Source of the DNA: Polyangia bacterium
GTDB lineage: Bacteria; Myxococcota_A; Polyangia; Nannocystales; Nannocystaceae
Assembly (NCBI GenBank): GCA_030429545.1
Contig: JAUIFF010000005.1
Span: forward strand, 62,001 to 126,000
Length of the DNA: 64,000 nt
Direction of reading: 5' to 3'
Made by a program: the position numbers and the translations under genes. The notes beneath the pieces are model-generated. The model did not search any database. It worked only from the letters and a program-made list of their open reading frames with translations, and was not told where the DNA came from. Positions 18,005-28,121 of this stretch are shown piece after piece (the first letter of the stretch is position 1; each line of letters starts with the position of its first letter).

Positions 18005-19681
18005 ATGGGTGGTCATCACAAGTTGACAGCGAGCACCGTCCCGGCCGACCAGGTCGAACTCGCCAAGGGTTCGATGTGGCGCAAGCTTCCGGGCATCGGC
18101 CTCGTCCTCGCACTCGCCGGTCTCGGCGGTGCGTTCGGAATCCACAGCGGCAACACCAAAGCCCTCCACGACGCCGAAGCTCAGTTCGAGGCCGTGCGCG
18201 GTGAGGTGCTGACAGCCGCCGGTGCCGAGGGTGCCAAGCAAATCGAAGCCGCCGAAAAGCACTTCGAGGAGGCCCAAGCCCATCTCGAGGAACTCAAAAA
18301 GAACCAGGCCGAGATCGCCGGGCGCCGCGAAGGTGCCGTGGCCGCGGTCAAGGGTTCGCCCACGCCGGAGAACAAGCGTCACTTCACCGAGGTGCAACAG
18401 GAGTTCTCAGACACGACCCTGGCGATCGTCAAAGCTCGCAAGGCGCTGTCCCACGCGGTCGAGGGCAAGGAGCACGCCGAAGAGGCCGTGGCCCAATCGG
18501 TCGCGCCGGAGTTGGCCGAGAAGTACGAAGAAGCCCACAAGGCTGAGCTGCTGGCCCACAACGACGTGCAGCAGTTTTGGTACTCGTACCTCACCGCCTT
18601 CATGTTCTTTTTGTCGCTCGGCCTGGGCGGTCTGTTCTTCGTCATCGTCCAGCACCTCGTGCGCGCGGGTTGGTCGATCGTGGTCCGCCGGATCGCCGAG
18701 AACGTGGCCATCACCTTGCCGGCCGTGTGCATCCTCGGGATTCCGTTTCTGACCCACGACGTCGCCCACTACCTGTTCCATTGGACACACTCGGTAGCGG
18801 TCGAGGCCGACCAGATGCTGGCCTGGAAGCAGGCCTACCTCAACCCCGAGTTCTTCAACATCCGCATGATCGCGTTCATGCTGATCTGGTCGGGGCTGGC
18901 CTATTTCTTCTACTCAAACTCGGTCGCCTCCGACACGGCACCGCAGGCGGAGGTTGAAAAACGCTTCCACCGCATGCGCTACATGTCCGCGCCGGCGCTG
19001 TTCCTGTTTGCCCTGTCGGCCACCTTCGGCGTCTTCGACTTGCTGATGTCGCTCGACCCGCACTGGTTCTCGACCATGTTTGGCGTGTACTTCTTCGCCG
19101 GCTCCGCCGTGACGATCCACGCGCTGTTGGCCCTGTTGGTCCTCGCATTCCACCAAAGTGGCTACCTGCGCGAGGTCATCAACATCGAGCACTACCACGA
19201 CTTGGGCAAGCTGATGTTCGGCTTCACCGTGTTCTGGACGTACATCGGCTTTAGCCAGTACTTCCTGATCTGGTACGCCAACATCCCCGAGGAGACGATG
19301 TGGTTTGCCTACCGCATCAAGGACGACTTCCTCGCCCTGTCGGTGCTGCTGTGCCTGGGCCGGTTTGCGGTGCCGTTTTTCTACCTGCTGCGCCGCCCGG
19401 TCAAACGCAACCCGATGCTGCTTGCCGTCGGTGCCGTCATCATTGTCTTCATGCAGTTTGTCGACCACTACTGGCTTGTGCAGCCGGTACTCGCCCATCA
19501 CTTTGCGGCCGAATCTGGGTCGCATCATATGGAGCTGGTCGTCGGTGCATTCGACTACCTGACCCTGCTCGGGATTGGCGGGGTTTTCATCGCGGCCTTT
19601 GGCTACGCCACCGGTCGTTCCTGCCTGATCCCCCGCAAGGACCCGCGTCTCACCGAGTCCCTGCAGTTCGAGAACTTCTAA
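18005..19681 (+). CDS. actF: Alternative complex III subunit F with inserted coiled coil
   Basis: A 558-residue membrane protein homologous to ActC, with about ten transmembrane segments in the C-terminal 370 residues (HDVAHYLFHWTH, SLDPHWFSTMFGVYFF and IGFSQYFLIWYAN motifs). The usual subunit is about 400-440 residues. Here one transmembrane helix at about 28-48 is followed by a soluble, highly charged, helix-prone stretch at 52-185 (KHFEEAQAHLEELKKNQAEI and similar), before the next membrane helix at about 192. The insertion reads as an antiparallel coiled coil of about 130 residues. The frame is open throughout with normal codon use, so this is a real part of the protein. Confidence 0.92.
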   Translation: MGGHHKLTASTVPADQVELAKGSMWRKLPGIGLVLALAGLGGAFGIHSGNTKALHDAEAQFEAVRGEVLTAAGAEGAKQIEAAEKHFEEAQAHLEELKKNQAEIAGRREGAVAAVKGSPTPENKRHFTEVQQEFSDTTLAIVKARKALSHAVEGKEHAEEAVAQSVAPELAEKYEEAHKAELLAHNDVQQFWYSYLTAFMFFLSLGLGGLFFVIVQHLVRAGWSIVVRRIAENVAITLPAVCILGIPFLTHDVAHYLFHWTHSVAVEADQMLAWKQAYLNPEFFNIRMIAFMLIWSGLAYFFYSNSVASDTAPQAEVEKRFHRMRYMSAPALFLFALSATFGVFDLLMSLDPHWFSTMFGVYFFAGSAVTIHALLALLVLAFHQSGYLREVINIEHYHDLGKLMFGFTVFWTYIGFSQYFLIWYANIPEETMWFAYRIKDDFLALSVLLCLGRFAVPFFYLLRRPVKRNPMLLAVGAVIIVFMQFVDHYWLVQPVLAHHFAAESGSHHMELVVGAFDYLTLLGIGGVFIAAFGYATGRSCLIPRKDPRLTESLQFENF

Positions 19682-19699
19682 TCCCCCGGAGGCTATGAA

Positions 19700-20200
19700 A
19701 TGAGTCGTGATTTTGTTGGAGGACACGAGCTGGACGCAATGCCCAGCAAGTTCCTGTTCAATGTCGTGTGGGGGTTGAGCGCACTGGTGCTGGCATCGAT
19801 TGTCACCTGTGTGCAGATCTTCAACGTCCAGCGTGACACCCTGATGAGTGAGCGCGGGGCCGAGGGGTCGTTCGTCCTGCACGATTACCGAGCTGAGATG
19901 CTCAAGGTCACCACCGAGTCGGGTCAAACCGAGATCCCCAAGGTCTCGCCCGACGGCAAGACCTCGGTCGAAGTCCTTCAGTACAAGCCGCTGGCCGATG
20001 CCCGCAAAGAGGTGCTGAGCGACCCGACCAAACTCCAGGCAGCGCCGCCACCACCCGGATGGGTTCACCCGGACGATGTCGCCACGGGTGGAGCCGCCAC
20101 TCCGGCCGCCGCTGCCCCACCGATCCAGCCGCCAAAAATGCCCCCCGCTGCACCCTCGGTGCAAGCACCCCCGGTGCAGGCACCTCCGGCTGGCCACTAG
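19700..20200 (+). CDS. Single-pass membrane protein in the act-cox operon, Pro/Ala-rich tail
   Basis: A 166-residue protein between actF and the second Sco gene, all on the same strand with gaps of 18 and 25 bases. It has one transmembrane helix (about 17-38) and a periplasmic region with a short beta-like segment (KVSPDGKTSVEVLQY). The C-terminus is a Pro/Ala/Gln repeat (VQAPPVQAPPAG). I do not recognise the family. From its position it may be an accessory subunit of alternative complex III or a tether between it and the oxidase. That is inference from context only. Confidence 0.7.
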   Translation: MSRDFVGGHELDAMPSKFLFNVVWGLSALVLASIVTCVQIFNVQRDTLMSERGAEGSFVLHDYRAEMLKVTTESGQTEIPKVSPDGKTSVEVLQYKPLADARKEVLSDPTKLQAAPPPPGWVHPDDVATGGAATPAAAAPPIQPPKMPPAAPSVQAPPVQAPPAGH

Positions 20201-20225
20201 TCCCGAAACCCGAGTTACACGTCTG

Positions 20226-21059
20226 ATGTTCAAACGACTTCAAGCCCTTGCTGCCACCGCCGCGCTGCTCATCTGCAGTGCGCCCGGTGCTGTGCTGGCC
20301 GAGCAACCGCTCGACCCAGCCATGGGTGAGATCGATGTCGAAGAGCATCTAGGCCTAGAACTCGACAAGTCGCTCAAGTTCGTCGACCACAACGGCAAGC
20401 AAGTCACCATCGGCGACTTCTTCGACGACGAGCGGCCGGTGCTGCTCACCCTCAACTACTACCGCTGCCCAGTGCTGTGTAACGTCCAGCTCAACGAGTT
20501 GACCAACACACTCAAGCAACTCGACTGGACCGCGGGCGACGAAAACTTTCGCATTGTCACCGTCAGCATCGACCCCCGCGAGGGGCCAAAGTTGGCGGCC
20601 GACAAACGCGAATCCCACCTCAAAGAGTACGGCCGCGGCAATGATGTCGATTGGTCGTTCCTCACCGGCGATGCCGTCAGCGTGAAGCTGCTCGCCTCGC
20701 AAATTGGGATGGGCTACGCGTACGACAAAGAACAAGACCAGTATGCCCACCCGGCAGTGGTTGCGTTCTTGTCACCCGACGGCCGCATCATGCGGTACGT
20801 CTACGGGCTGACCACAGCCCCCAACGACCTCAAGTTTGGTTTGATCGAGGCAGGGGAGGGCAAAATCGGCACGACCGTCGATCGCCTGATCCTCAGCTGT
20901 TTTCACTACGATTCCTCGCTCGGTCGCTACGGTCCCTTTGCCTTTGGGATCATGCGTCTGGGCGCAGCATTCACCCTTGTGGTGATAGGTTCGGTCCTGC
21001 TCATTTACTGGCGTAAGGAACGCGCGCAGGGCCGTGTCAAGTCGGAGGCTTCATCATGA
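20226..21059 (+). CDS. Second Sco-like protein, immediately before coxB
   Basis: A 277-residue protein starting at the ATG at 20226. A signal peptide (to about residue 26, AVLA) precedes a thioredoxin-like Sco domain with CPVLCN (CxxxC near residue 83) and a C-terminal transmembrane helix (AAFTLVVIGSVLLIYW). A histidine in YAHPAVV takes the place of the third copper ligand. The stop overlaps the coxB start as ATGA, so it is translated with coxB. It probably metallates or reduces the CuA site of that subunit. The C-terminal anchor and longer form differ from the Sco protein at 9.7 kb, so the two may have separate tasks. Confidence 0.85.
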   Translation: MFKRLQALAATAALLICSAPGAVLAEQPLDPAMGEIDVEEHLGLELDKSLKFVDHNGKQVTIGDFFDDERPVLLTLNYYRCPVLCNVQLNELTNTLKQLDWTAGDENFRIVTVSIDPREGPKLAADKRESHLKEYGRGNDVDWSFLTGDAVSVKLLASQIGMGYAYDKEQDQYAHPAVVAFLSPDGRIMRYVYGLTTAPNDLKFGLIEAGEGKIGTTVDRLILSCFHYDSSLGRYGPFAFGIMRLGAAFTLVVIGSVLLIYWRKERAQGRVKSEASS

Positions 21060-22150
21060 TTTTAGGTCTCTTCGGTGCTCCCAAAGCCGACATGGTCGGT
21101 ACAGAGCAAATGTCGGCAGACCCGTGGGCGCTGCTCCCCGCAGCATCGACCAATGCCCAGGCGATCGACACCCTCTACGTGTTCATCACGGCCCTTTGCG
21201 GGATCTCGATGCTCGGCGTGGTCGGTGCCCAGGTGTACTTCATGTGGAAGTACAAAAAGCCCGCCAACGGTCACCGCAAAACTTCACCGATTACCCACAA
21301 CGGTCGGCTCGAGTTCATTTGGAGTGCCATCCCGGCGCTGTTCATGATCGTGTTGTTCGCCTGGGGTGAGATCGGGTTCGTCGAACAGTTCAGCCCGCCG
21401 CCGGATGCCATCAACGTCCGCGTCACCGGGCAAAAGTGGGACTGGACCGTCGAATACCCGGACTACCCAGGAGCCGTGCTGTCGTCGTCGAGCGCTGTGC
21501 CGACCGAGGAGCAGCAAAAGCAGCTCCAAGCCGCCGGAGAATGGGGTGAGGACATCATCGATCGCAAGCCGACATTGATCGTCCCCACCGGCGTGCCCGT
21601 TCGGCTCACGCTGACCTCCAAAGATGTCATTCACTCGTTTTACATCCCGGTGTTTCGCCTCAAGCGCGACGCCGTGCCGGGCCGCTACACCACCTACTGG
21701 TTTGAGGCCACGCAAGAAGGCGAGTTCCCGCTGTTTTGCGCTGAGTACTGCGGCGACGAACACTCCAGCATGATCGGCTACGTCAAGGTCGTGTCGGCGG
21801 AGCAGTTCGAGGTCGAACTCAAAGAGGCGACCAAGCTCGAGCAAAAAGATGCCGAGAGCCTGGCCGACTTTGGCAAGCGGGTGTTTGACCGCGGCGGTTG
21901 CAAGACCTGCCACAACATCGACAACGACGAAGCGAAGACCGGCCCAAGCCTCAAGGGTATTTGGGGTCGCTCCGAGCAACTCACCGATGGCTCGACCATC
22001 ACTGCCGATGACAACTACATCCGCGAATCCGTGCTCGACCCCAACGCCAAAATCGTCAGTGGGTTTAGCCCCCAGATGCCCAGCTTCGCCGGGCGCTTCA
22101 ACGACGAGCACATCACGGCTCTGATCGAGTACCTCAAGACCCTCAAGTAG
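21056..22150 (+). CDS. coxB: Cytochrome c oxidase subunit II fused to cytochrome c (caa3 type)
   Basis: A 364-residue protein with two transmembrane helices (about 40-62 and 83-103) and the cupredoxin domain carrying the CuA ligands: a histidine in IHSFYIP, then [14 protein letters not shown] (from residue 228). The C-terminal 95 residues form a cytochrome c domain with CKTCH (282-286) and a distal methionine in MPSF. This fusion defines caa3-type oxidases, which can accept electrons straight from alternative complex [14 protein letters not shown] is the usual tryptophan-rich strand near the electron entry site. An acidic insertion ([16 protein letters not shown] segment near 145-165) lies inside the cupredoxin domain. 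Confidence 0.95.
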   Translation: MILGLFGAPKADMVGTEQMSADPWALLPAASTNAQAIDTLYVFITALCGISMLGVVGAQVYFMWKYKKPANGHRKTSPITHNGRLEFIWSAIPALFMIVLFAWGEIGFVEQFSPPPDAINVRVTGQKWDWTVEYPDYPGAVLSSSSAVPTEEQQKQLQAAGEWGEDIIDRKPTLIVPTGVPVRLTLTSKDVIHSFYIPVFRLKRDAVPGRYTTYWFEATQEGEFPLFCAEYCGDEHSSMIGYVKVVSAEQFEVELKEATKLEQKDAESLADFGKRVFDRGGCKTCHNIDNDEAKTGPSLKGIWGRSEQLTDGSTITADDNYIRESVLDPNAKIVSGFSPQMPSFAGRFNDEHITALIEYLKTLK

Positions 22151-22164
22151 GCGGAGTTCCAATC

Positions 22165-23796
<1,632 letters not shown>

Positions 23797-23817
23797 TTCG
23801 ATTTTGGAGAAACGGAC

Positions 23818-24495
23818 ATGAGCACTACTTCACACGGTTCGGGCCAGCACGAGGAATATCCTCCGTACCTCGCCCACCACTTCGACACCATGGGGCAGCA
23901 GGCGGGTGCCGCCAAGCTGGGGATGTGGCTGTTTCTCGCCACAGAGATCCTGATGTTCAGTGGGCTGTTTTTGGCCTACTTCATCATCCGCTACTTCTAC
24001 CCGGACATGATGTTGAGCGCCCACGAATTCCTCCAAAAGGAGGCGGGTGCCCTCAACACAGTTGTCCTGCTGATTTCGTCCTACACCATGGCCATGGCGG
24101 TGCGCGCTGCCCAGACGAGCAATACGCCGTCGCTCAAGCGCAACCTGTTGTGGACCCTGCTGTGTGCCGGCATCTTCATGGTGGTCAAGTACTTCGAGTA
24201 CTCCGCCAAGATCGAACACGGCATGCTGCCAGGGCGGTTTTACGAGGCCCACTACCACGGCTACGAGTTAGTCGGCCTGCCGCACATCTTCTTTGCCGTC
24301 TACTTCACCATGACGGGCTTGCACGGTGTTCACGTGTTGGTCGGCATGGGCATCATCACCTGGATCTACATCCGGGCGTCACGCGGCGACTTCCACTCAG
24401 GCAACTACATCGCAGTTGAGAACACCGGCCTTTATTGGCACTTGGTCGACCTCATCTGGATCTTCCTGTTCCCCCTTCTTTACTTGGTGAGGTAA
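23818..24495 (+). CDS. coxC: Cytochrome c oxidase subunit III
   Basis: A 225-residue membrane protein, start ATG at 23818 behind TTGGAGAAA. Segments typical of subunit III are seen: [44 protein letters not shown] and the C-terminal [18 protein letters not shown]. Subunit III has no redox centres and stabilises proton uptake into subunit I. At this length it is the shorter, five-to-seven-helix form. It is spaced four bases from coxD. Confidence 0.95.
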   Translation: MSTTSHGSGQHEEYPPYLAHHFDTMGQQAGAAKLGMWLFLATEILMFSGLFLAYFIIRYFYPDMMLSAHEFLQKEAGALNTVVLLISSYTMAMAVRAAQTSNTPSLKRNLLWTLLCAGIFMVVKYFEYSAKIEHGMLPGRFYEAHYHGYELVGLPHIFFAVYFTMTGLHGVHVLVGMGIITWIYIRASRGDFHSGNYIAVENTGLYWHLVDLIWIFLFPLLYLVR

Positions 24496-24499
24496 CCAA

Positions 24500-25147
24500 A
24501 TGGGCTCGCAAGTTTACGTCAACGGCAAAGAAATCGAGAACCCGCACGAGTTCCACCACCACGTTGCGCCGAAAAAGCAATACGTCCAGGTGCTGGGTGC
24601 CCTGCTGGTCCTCACGGTCCTCACAGTCGCCGTCTCCTATGCCGACTTGGGTCCGCTCAGCCTCCCCGTCGCCATGCTGGTTGCAGCGGTGAAGGCCTCG
24701 CTGGTGTGTGCGTTCTTCATGCACCTCAAAGATGACGACCGCTTCAACGTGTTCGTGTTTGTCGGCACGCTGCTGTTCGTCGCCATCTTCTTCTCATTCA
24801 CCCTGTTCGACCTTGGGGCGCGCAACGCCGTCAACGACGAGCAAAAGACCTTCGAGTACTGGAACGACGAGGCCGCGGCAGGCAATGCCCTCAAGGTCGG
24901 TGTCGACCACGTGCCCGAGAAGGCTGCCGCGCTGAAAGCTGCCCACGCAGGTGGACACGGCGACGGCCACGGTGGTGACCATGGCGATGCGAAGGCCGAG
25001 GGTCATGGCGACGCGAAGGCCGAAGGTCATGGCGACGCGAAGGCCGAAGGTCATGGCGATGCGAAGGCCGAAGGTCACGGCGACGCCCCCGCTGGAGAGC
25101 ACGAAGCCAAGGCGCCAGCCAATCACGAGGCCCCTGGCGGCCACTAG
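24500..25147 (+). CDS. coxD: Cytochrome c oxidase subunit IV with His/Asp-rich tandem-repeat tail
   Basis: A 215-residue protein. Residues 1-110 match the small prokaryotic subunit IV: YVQVLGALLVLTVLTVAVSY, KASLVCAFFMHLKDD and a third membrane helix. Normal proteins end near residue 110. Here a periplasmic tail of about 100 residues follows, ending in roughly five copies of an eight-residue unit HGDAKAEG (DNA 24976-25085, 24-base unit), flanked by HGDGHGGDHGD and HEAKAPANHEA. The tail is rich in His, Asp and Glu and poor in bulky residues, so it could bind copper or other metals near the assembling oxidase. That role is inference. Confidence 0.9.
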   Translation: MGSQVYVNGKEIENPHEFHHHVAPKKQYVQVLGALLVLTVLTVAVSYADLGPLSLPVAMLVAAVKASLVCAFFMHLKDDDRFNVFVFVGTLLFVAIFFSFTLFDLGARNAVNDEQKTFEYWNDEAAAGNALKVGVDHVPEKAAALKAAHAGGHGDGHGGDHGDAKAEGHGDAKAEGHGDAKAEGHGDAKAEGHGDAPAGEHEAKAPANHEAPGGH

Positions 25148-25167
25148 ATCCGAGCGTCACGTCAACG

Positions 25168-25203
25168 AACGGCCGCAGTCTCGACTGCGGTCGTTTTGTT
25201 TAA
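25168..25203 (+). terminator. Terminator of the act-cox operon
   Basis: A 12-bp stem with one G-T mismatch (AACGGCCGCAGT at 25168-25179 and ACTGCGGTCGTT at 25184-25195), a CTCG tetraloop and a TTTTGTTT tail, 20 bases after coxD. Confidence 0.85.
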
Positions 25204-25248
25204 GACGCGAGTTAGCTGCGACCCATGACTTTTTACCGACACGGTTGG

Positions 25249-25297
25249 CGTACCACTGCGCAGCGTCGGCCAAGTCTGCGTCGAACTCGGGTGTACT
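25249..25297. repeat. Displaced copy of the toxin-gene 5' region
   Basis: These 49 bases repeat 25571-25619 with one mismatch. The second site lies within the 5' part of the toxin pseudogene. A shorter word, GCGAGCAATCCCAGCGCG, is likewise present twice, near 25310 and 25539. The order of the two words is swapped between the copies, which points to a partial duplication and rearrangement downstream of the toxin gene. Confidence 0.65.
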
Positions 25298-25341
25298 GGA
25301 TGTTCGGGCGAGCAATCCCAGCGCGCGGTGCGATTCCTGCG

Positions 25342-25628
25342 CTACGGGCTTCGACTCCGCGATGGCGAGAGCGGCCGTCGGCTCTGATGGGCGAATGCCA
25401 GCAGGAGCACTTGGTCGGTCGTGTCAAAAAGATTTGATAGGGAAATCGTTCGACCAAGATTCTTCGCGTGGCGCCGTCGACAATCGGCCACGCTTTGGGG
25501 TGCTCCGTAATCTTCTGGCATGCACGTTCGACACTGGCGAGCAATCCCAGCGCGACTTGCTTACGGCTCGCGTACCACTGCGCGGCGTCGGCCAAGTCTG
25601 CGTCGAACTCGGGTGTACTTTGGAGCAT
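25342..25628 (-). pseudogene. ParE/RelE-family toxin, frameshifted
   Basis: Starting at the ATG at 25626-25628, the frame reads FDADLADAAQWYASRKQVA, AWPIVDG and RRILVERFPYQIF, the usual ParE/RelE-type toxin sequence. After a run of five T on the minus strand (near 25430) the frame is lost. Reading as if the run had six T gives FFDTTDQVLLLAFAHQSRRP, the expected last strand of the family, ending at a TAG at 25342-25344. So the gene has a one-base deletion in a homopolymer, or there is a sequencing error there. If real, the toxin is inactive. The antitoxin gene lies 311 bases upstream on the same strand. Confidence 0.65.
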
Positions 25629-25813
25629 ACGTTGTCCTCCCGAAGTGAAGCCCGCACTTCGGTTCCTCGGTTTGAGCTTTGGATCGGTCCCAACCCACGC
25701 CCGGCGATAGGCGCCGCGGCGACACGCATCAAACGCGCCGCCCGACGACTCTCGCCAGACCCATTCAACACGACTTCGCCACAAAAACGATTCGCGGTCG
25801 GCTCTTGGTCGTG

Positions 25814-25870
25814 GGGGTTCTTGACAGCTGAAGCTGTAGTCCTCGTACCGCTAACGCTGTCAAGGACCCC
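25814..25870. repeat. Inverted repeat between antitoxin and toxin genes
   Basis: Arms GGGGTTCTTGACAGC (25814-25828) and GCTGTCAAGGACCCC (25856-25870) pair with one mismatch across 27 bases. The repeat sits in the unusual 311-base gap between the antitoxin and the toxin remnant, genes that normally touch. It may mark a small inserted element or an ordinary hairpin. Confidence 0.5.
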
Positions 25871-25939
25871 AAGGCCAGAAGAACCCGCGCGCCTCTTCAG
25901 CGCGTAGTCACGCGACGAACCGGGTGCCCAACCGGGTTG

Positions 25940-26164
25940 TTAGTTCGTGTATTTGCTCCGCAGGTGGGCGAACAGTTCAGCGACTGGCCGGGTTGGACCG
26001 CCGTTGACGACAGCATCGCGGCGGCGTCTGACCTCGGCAATCCACGCTGCTTCAACCTCTTGCCGCGAACATCCATCGCCCAAACTGTCCGTCAAAATCG
26101 CGGCGAGTTCTGCTCGCTCACCGTCGGGAAGTTGCATCGCAGCTTCAATGAACTTGTCCGCCAT
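25940..26164 (-). CDS. Antitoxin of the addiction-module family (ParE/RelE partner)
   Basis: A 74-residue protein taken from the ATG at 26162-26164; two in-frame starts further upstream (26203, 26218) are possible, and no strong ribosome site decides. The sequence AMQLPDGERAELAAILTDSL, EVEAAWIAEVRRRRDAV and VAELFAHLRSKY matches the short helical antitoxins annotated as addiction module component (TIGR02574-type), which neutralise ParE/RelE-family toxins. The partner downstream is a frameshifted toxin, so the antitoxin may now be an orphan. Recognition is by sequence pattern from memory of the family. Confidence 0.72.
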   Translation of the reverse strand: MADKFIEAAMQLPDGERAELAAILTDSLGDGCSRQEVEAAWIAEVRRRRDAVVNGGPTRPVAELFAHLRSKYTN

Positions 26165-26400
26165 CGCCAGCAAATTAACATGTCGCTCAACACAAAAGGT
26201 CATTTTTGATCCGTCCATTTCAAAAAGATATCGGTGCTTTGGCCGCCACTTGGTCGACGCCAGCGGGTCACAGACGGTAGGCGCACAGTGGTTGGGTCGC
26301 CAGTCGTGGCCTCGGCGGCAACTCCACGAACTTCTGGATACGCGGCGATACGCGGCGATCTATGCCAAATCACGTCAGGGGACATAGTCGCCACACTCGC

Positions 26401-27516
26401 ATGCGTTTGGCGGTTGGTTGTGGCAACCTGCAACCTACCGTGTCGCTCGTTCAGATCAGAACCGGCGGTGTGCACAGGCCGCCTCCGTTGCAAGTTTCGC
26501 AGCAACCGCTGGTCGATCCGCAGGCCCGGACGATTCGCTACCTCCGCGTTTCCCTGACCGATCGTTGTAATTACCGGTGCACCTACTGCATGCCCGAAGA
26601 CGGCATCGACCACGGGGCCCGCAACCAGGTGTTGAGCCTCGAAGAAGTCGCACGACTGGTCCGGGCGTTTTGTGCATGGGGTGTCACGCGGGTGCGGTTG
26701 ACCGGCGGCGAGCCGACGGTTCGCAAGGGCTTACTCGACCTCATCCGCGAACTTTCGGCTATCGAGTTGCCAACCGGTAAACACCTCGAAGTCGTGATGA
26801 CGACCAACGGCGAGCGGCTCGAAGCGATGGCGAGTGAGTTGGTGGCGGCCGGGCTATCTGCCCTTACGGTCAGCATCGACAGTCTTCGCCCCGACCGGTT
26901 TCGCCAGATCACCCGCCGCGGCAACTTGCAAAATGTGATTGCCGGCATCGAGCGGGCGCGGACCCTCGGTATCCCACTCAAACTCAACACCGTGGCGATC
27001 CGCGGGTTCAACGACGACGAGGTTGCCGAGCTGTGCGCGTTTGCCTGGGAGCGGGGCATCACGCCGCGGTTTATCGAGCTCATGCCGATGGCCGGCGGCT
27101 CGTTGTTTGTCCCCGGCGAACTCATGCCCGCCGAGGCGATCCGCGACGCCGTGTCGCAAGGGTTTTCGGCGAGCGTTCTCGCGGATCTCGGCAACGGCAT
27201 CAAGGGCCTGGGGCCTGCGACCTACTGGCGACTTTCAGGTGGCCTGAGGGCCGGCCAGCGGTTTGGCATCATAGCCGCGATGACCGAGAATTTCTGCAAT
27301 ACGTGCAATCGTTTGCGGGTTTCGGCCACGGGGCAGCTCCATGCTTGCCTCGCCCGCGACGAAACCGGGGACCTGCGCAGTGCCCTGCGCTCGTCCACAC
27401 CTGGCGCCCTCGAACAGCGGGTTCGTAAAGTGGTTGGCGCCAAGCGTGACCGTCACGACTTTCGCACCGATGGCGGCGGTGGCCCACAAAAGGCAATGAT
27501 CAGTATCGGAGGATAA
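26401..27516 (+). CDS. moaA: GTP 3',8-cyclase, molybdenum cofactor biosynthesis
   Basis: A 371-residue radical SAM enzyme if the ATG at 26401 is used; a GTG at 26470 would give 348 residues, closer to the usual length, so the start is uncertain. The radical SAM cluster site is CNYRCTYC, followed by TGGEP. The second C-terminal cluster site is FCNTCNRLRVSATG with a later CLA, and the protein ends in GG, which is required in MoaA. It makes the cyclic pyranopterin precursor. No other moa gene is nearby. It is two bases from ccmE, so it may be cotranscribed with the cytochrome maturation genes. Confidence 0.92.
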   Translation: MRLAVGCGNLQPTVSLVQIRTGGVHRPPPLQVSQQPLVDPQARTIRYLRVSLTDRCNYRCTYCMPEDGIDHGARNQVLSLEEVARLVRAFCAWGVTRVRLTGGEPTVRKGLLDLIRELSAIELPTGKHLEVVMTTNGERLEAMASELVAAGLSALTVSIDSLRPDRFRQITRRGNLQNVIAGIERARTLGIPLKLNTVAIRGFNDDEVAELCAFAWERGITPRFIELMPMAGGSLFVPGELMPAEAIRDAVSQGFSASVLADLGNGIKGLGPATYWRLSGGLRAGQRFGIIAAMTENFCNTCNRLRVSATGQLHACLARDETGDLRSALRSSTPGALEQRVRKVVGAKRDRHDFRTDGGGGPQKAMISIGG

Positions 27517-27518
27517 GC

Positions 27519-27953
27519 ATGGCACTACCCTGGACCACCAAACTCGTTGTCGGACTCGTCGTTGGCGGAGCCGCGTCCTACCTCCTATTCGCCGGCGACT
27601 CCGAGGGCGTGATGGAGTACGTCTACGTCAACCAAGTCATGGAACGCCCGGCCCACTTTCAAGGGCGCACCTTTAAAGTTCACGGCACCGTGGTCGAGGG
27701 CACCGTCAAGCAAAAGGTCGGGGCAGCCGGTGACTATACATTTGAAATCCAGCGCGACGGCGAAAAGCTCGCGGTGCATTTTACCAACATGGTCCCCGAC
27801 ACCTTCCAAGAGGGCGGCGAAGTCATCTTGACCGGCCGCCTGAGCGCCGACGGGTCGACCTTTGAGTCCGACGAGATGGCGGCCAAGTGCCCCTCCAAAT
27901 ACGAAGAGCAGGCCGAGGCCAATCGCGATGGCGCGGCTGTTGGCGGGGGATGA
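27519..27953 (+). CDS. ccmE: Cytochrome c maturation haem chaperone CcmE, Cys variant
   Basis: A 144-residue protein with one N-terminal membrane anchor (8-24) and the OB-fold periplasmic domain (FKVHGTVVEG, AVHFTNMVPDTFQEGGEVILTG). Classical CcmE binds haem covalently through a histidine in a HxxxY motif near the C-terminus. Here that place reads CPSKY (Cys124, Tyr128). A CxxxY motif is known from archaeal and deltaproteobacterial CcmE in the variant pathway called System I*, where CcmH is often missing. The gene starts the ccm cluster and is followed by ccmF after a 168-base gap with a small open frame. Confidence 0.9.
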   Translation: MALPWTTKLVVGLVVGGAASYLLFAGDSEGVMEYVYVNQVMERPAHFQGRTFKVHGTVVEGTVKQKVGAAGDYTFEIQRDGEKLAVHFTNMVPDTFQEGGEVILTGRLSADGSTFESDEMAAKCPSKYEEQAEANRDGAAVGGG

Positions 27954-27965
27954 GGCGGCCACTAC

Positions 27966-28121
27966 ATGCATAAGCAGGTTTTCTTTGCCCACAGGACTGC
28001 GCTGGTCACCACGGTTACCGGCGCAGATGTGCTCGAGCTTCTGGGTGCGCGCTCGCCCGCCAACAACATGTATCACCAACCAAAAACCGGTGCCGCACAC
28101 GGGCGCGGGGAGTGTTTTTAG
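27966..28121 (+). CDS. Candidate 51-residue small protein between ccmE and ccmF
   Basis: An open frame from the ATG at 27966 to a TAG whose last base abuts the ccmF ATG. The translation (MHKQVFFAHRTALVTTVTGA, then DVLELLGARSPANN) has ordinary GC-rich codon use and fills most of the gap. It has no membrane segment or known motif, and the ribosome-binding site is weak. It may be a translated leader that couples to ccmF, or chance. Confidence 0.35.
   Translation: MHKQVFFAHRTALVTTVTGADVLELLGARSPANNMYHQPKTGAAHGRGECF

Noticed and set aside
25233..25784. 183-codon minus-strand frame covering the toxin remnant
   Set aside because: Only its middle part is toxin-like; the N-terminal 52 residues precede the family start and the C-terminal part is out of frame.
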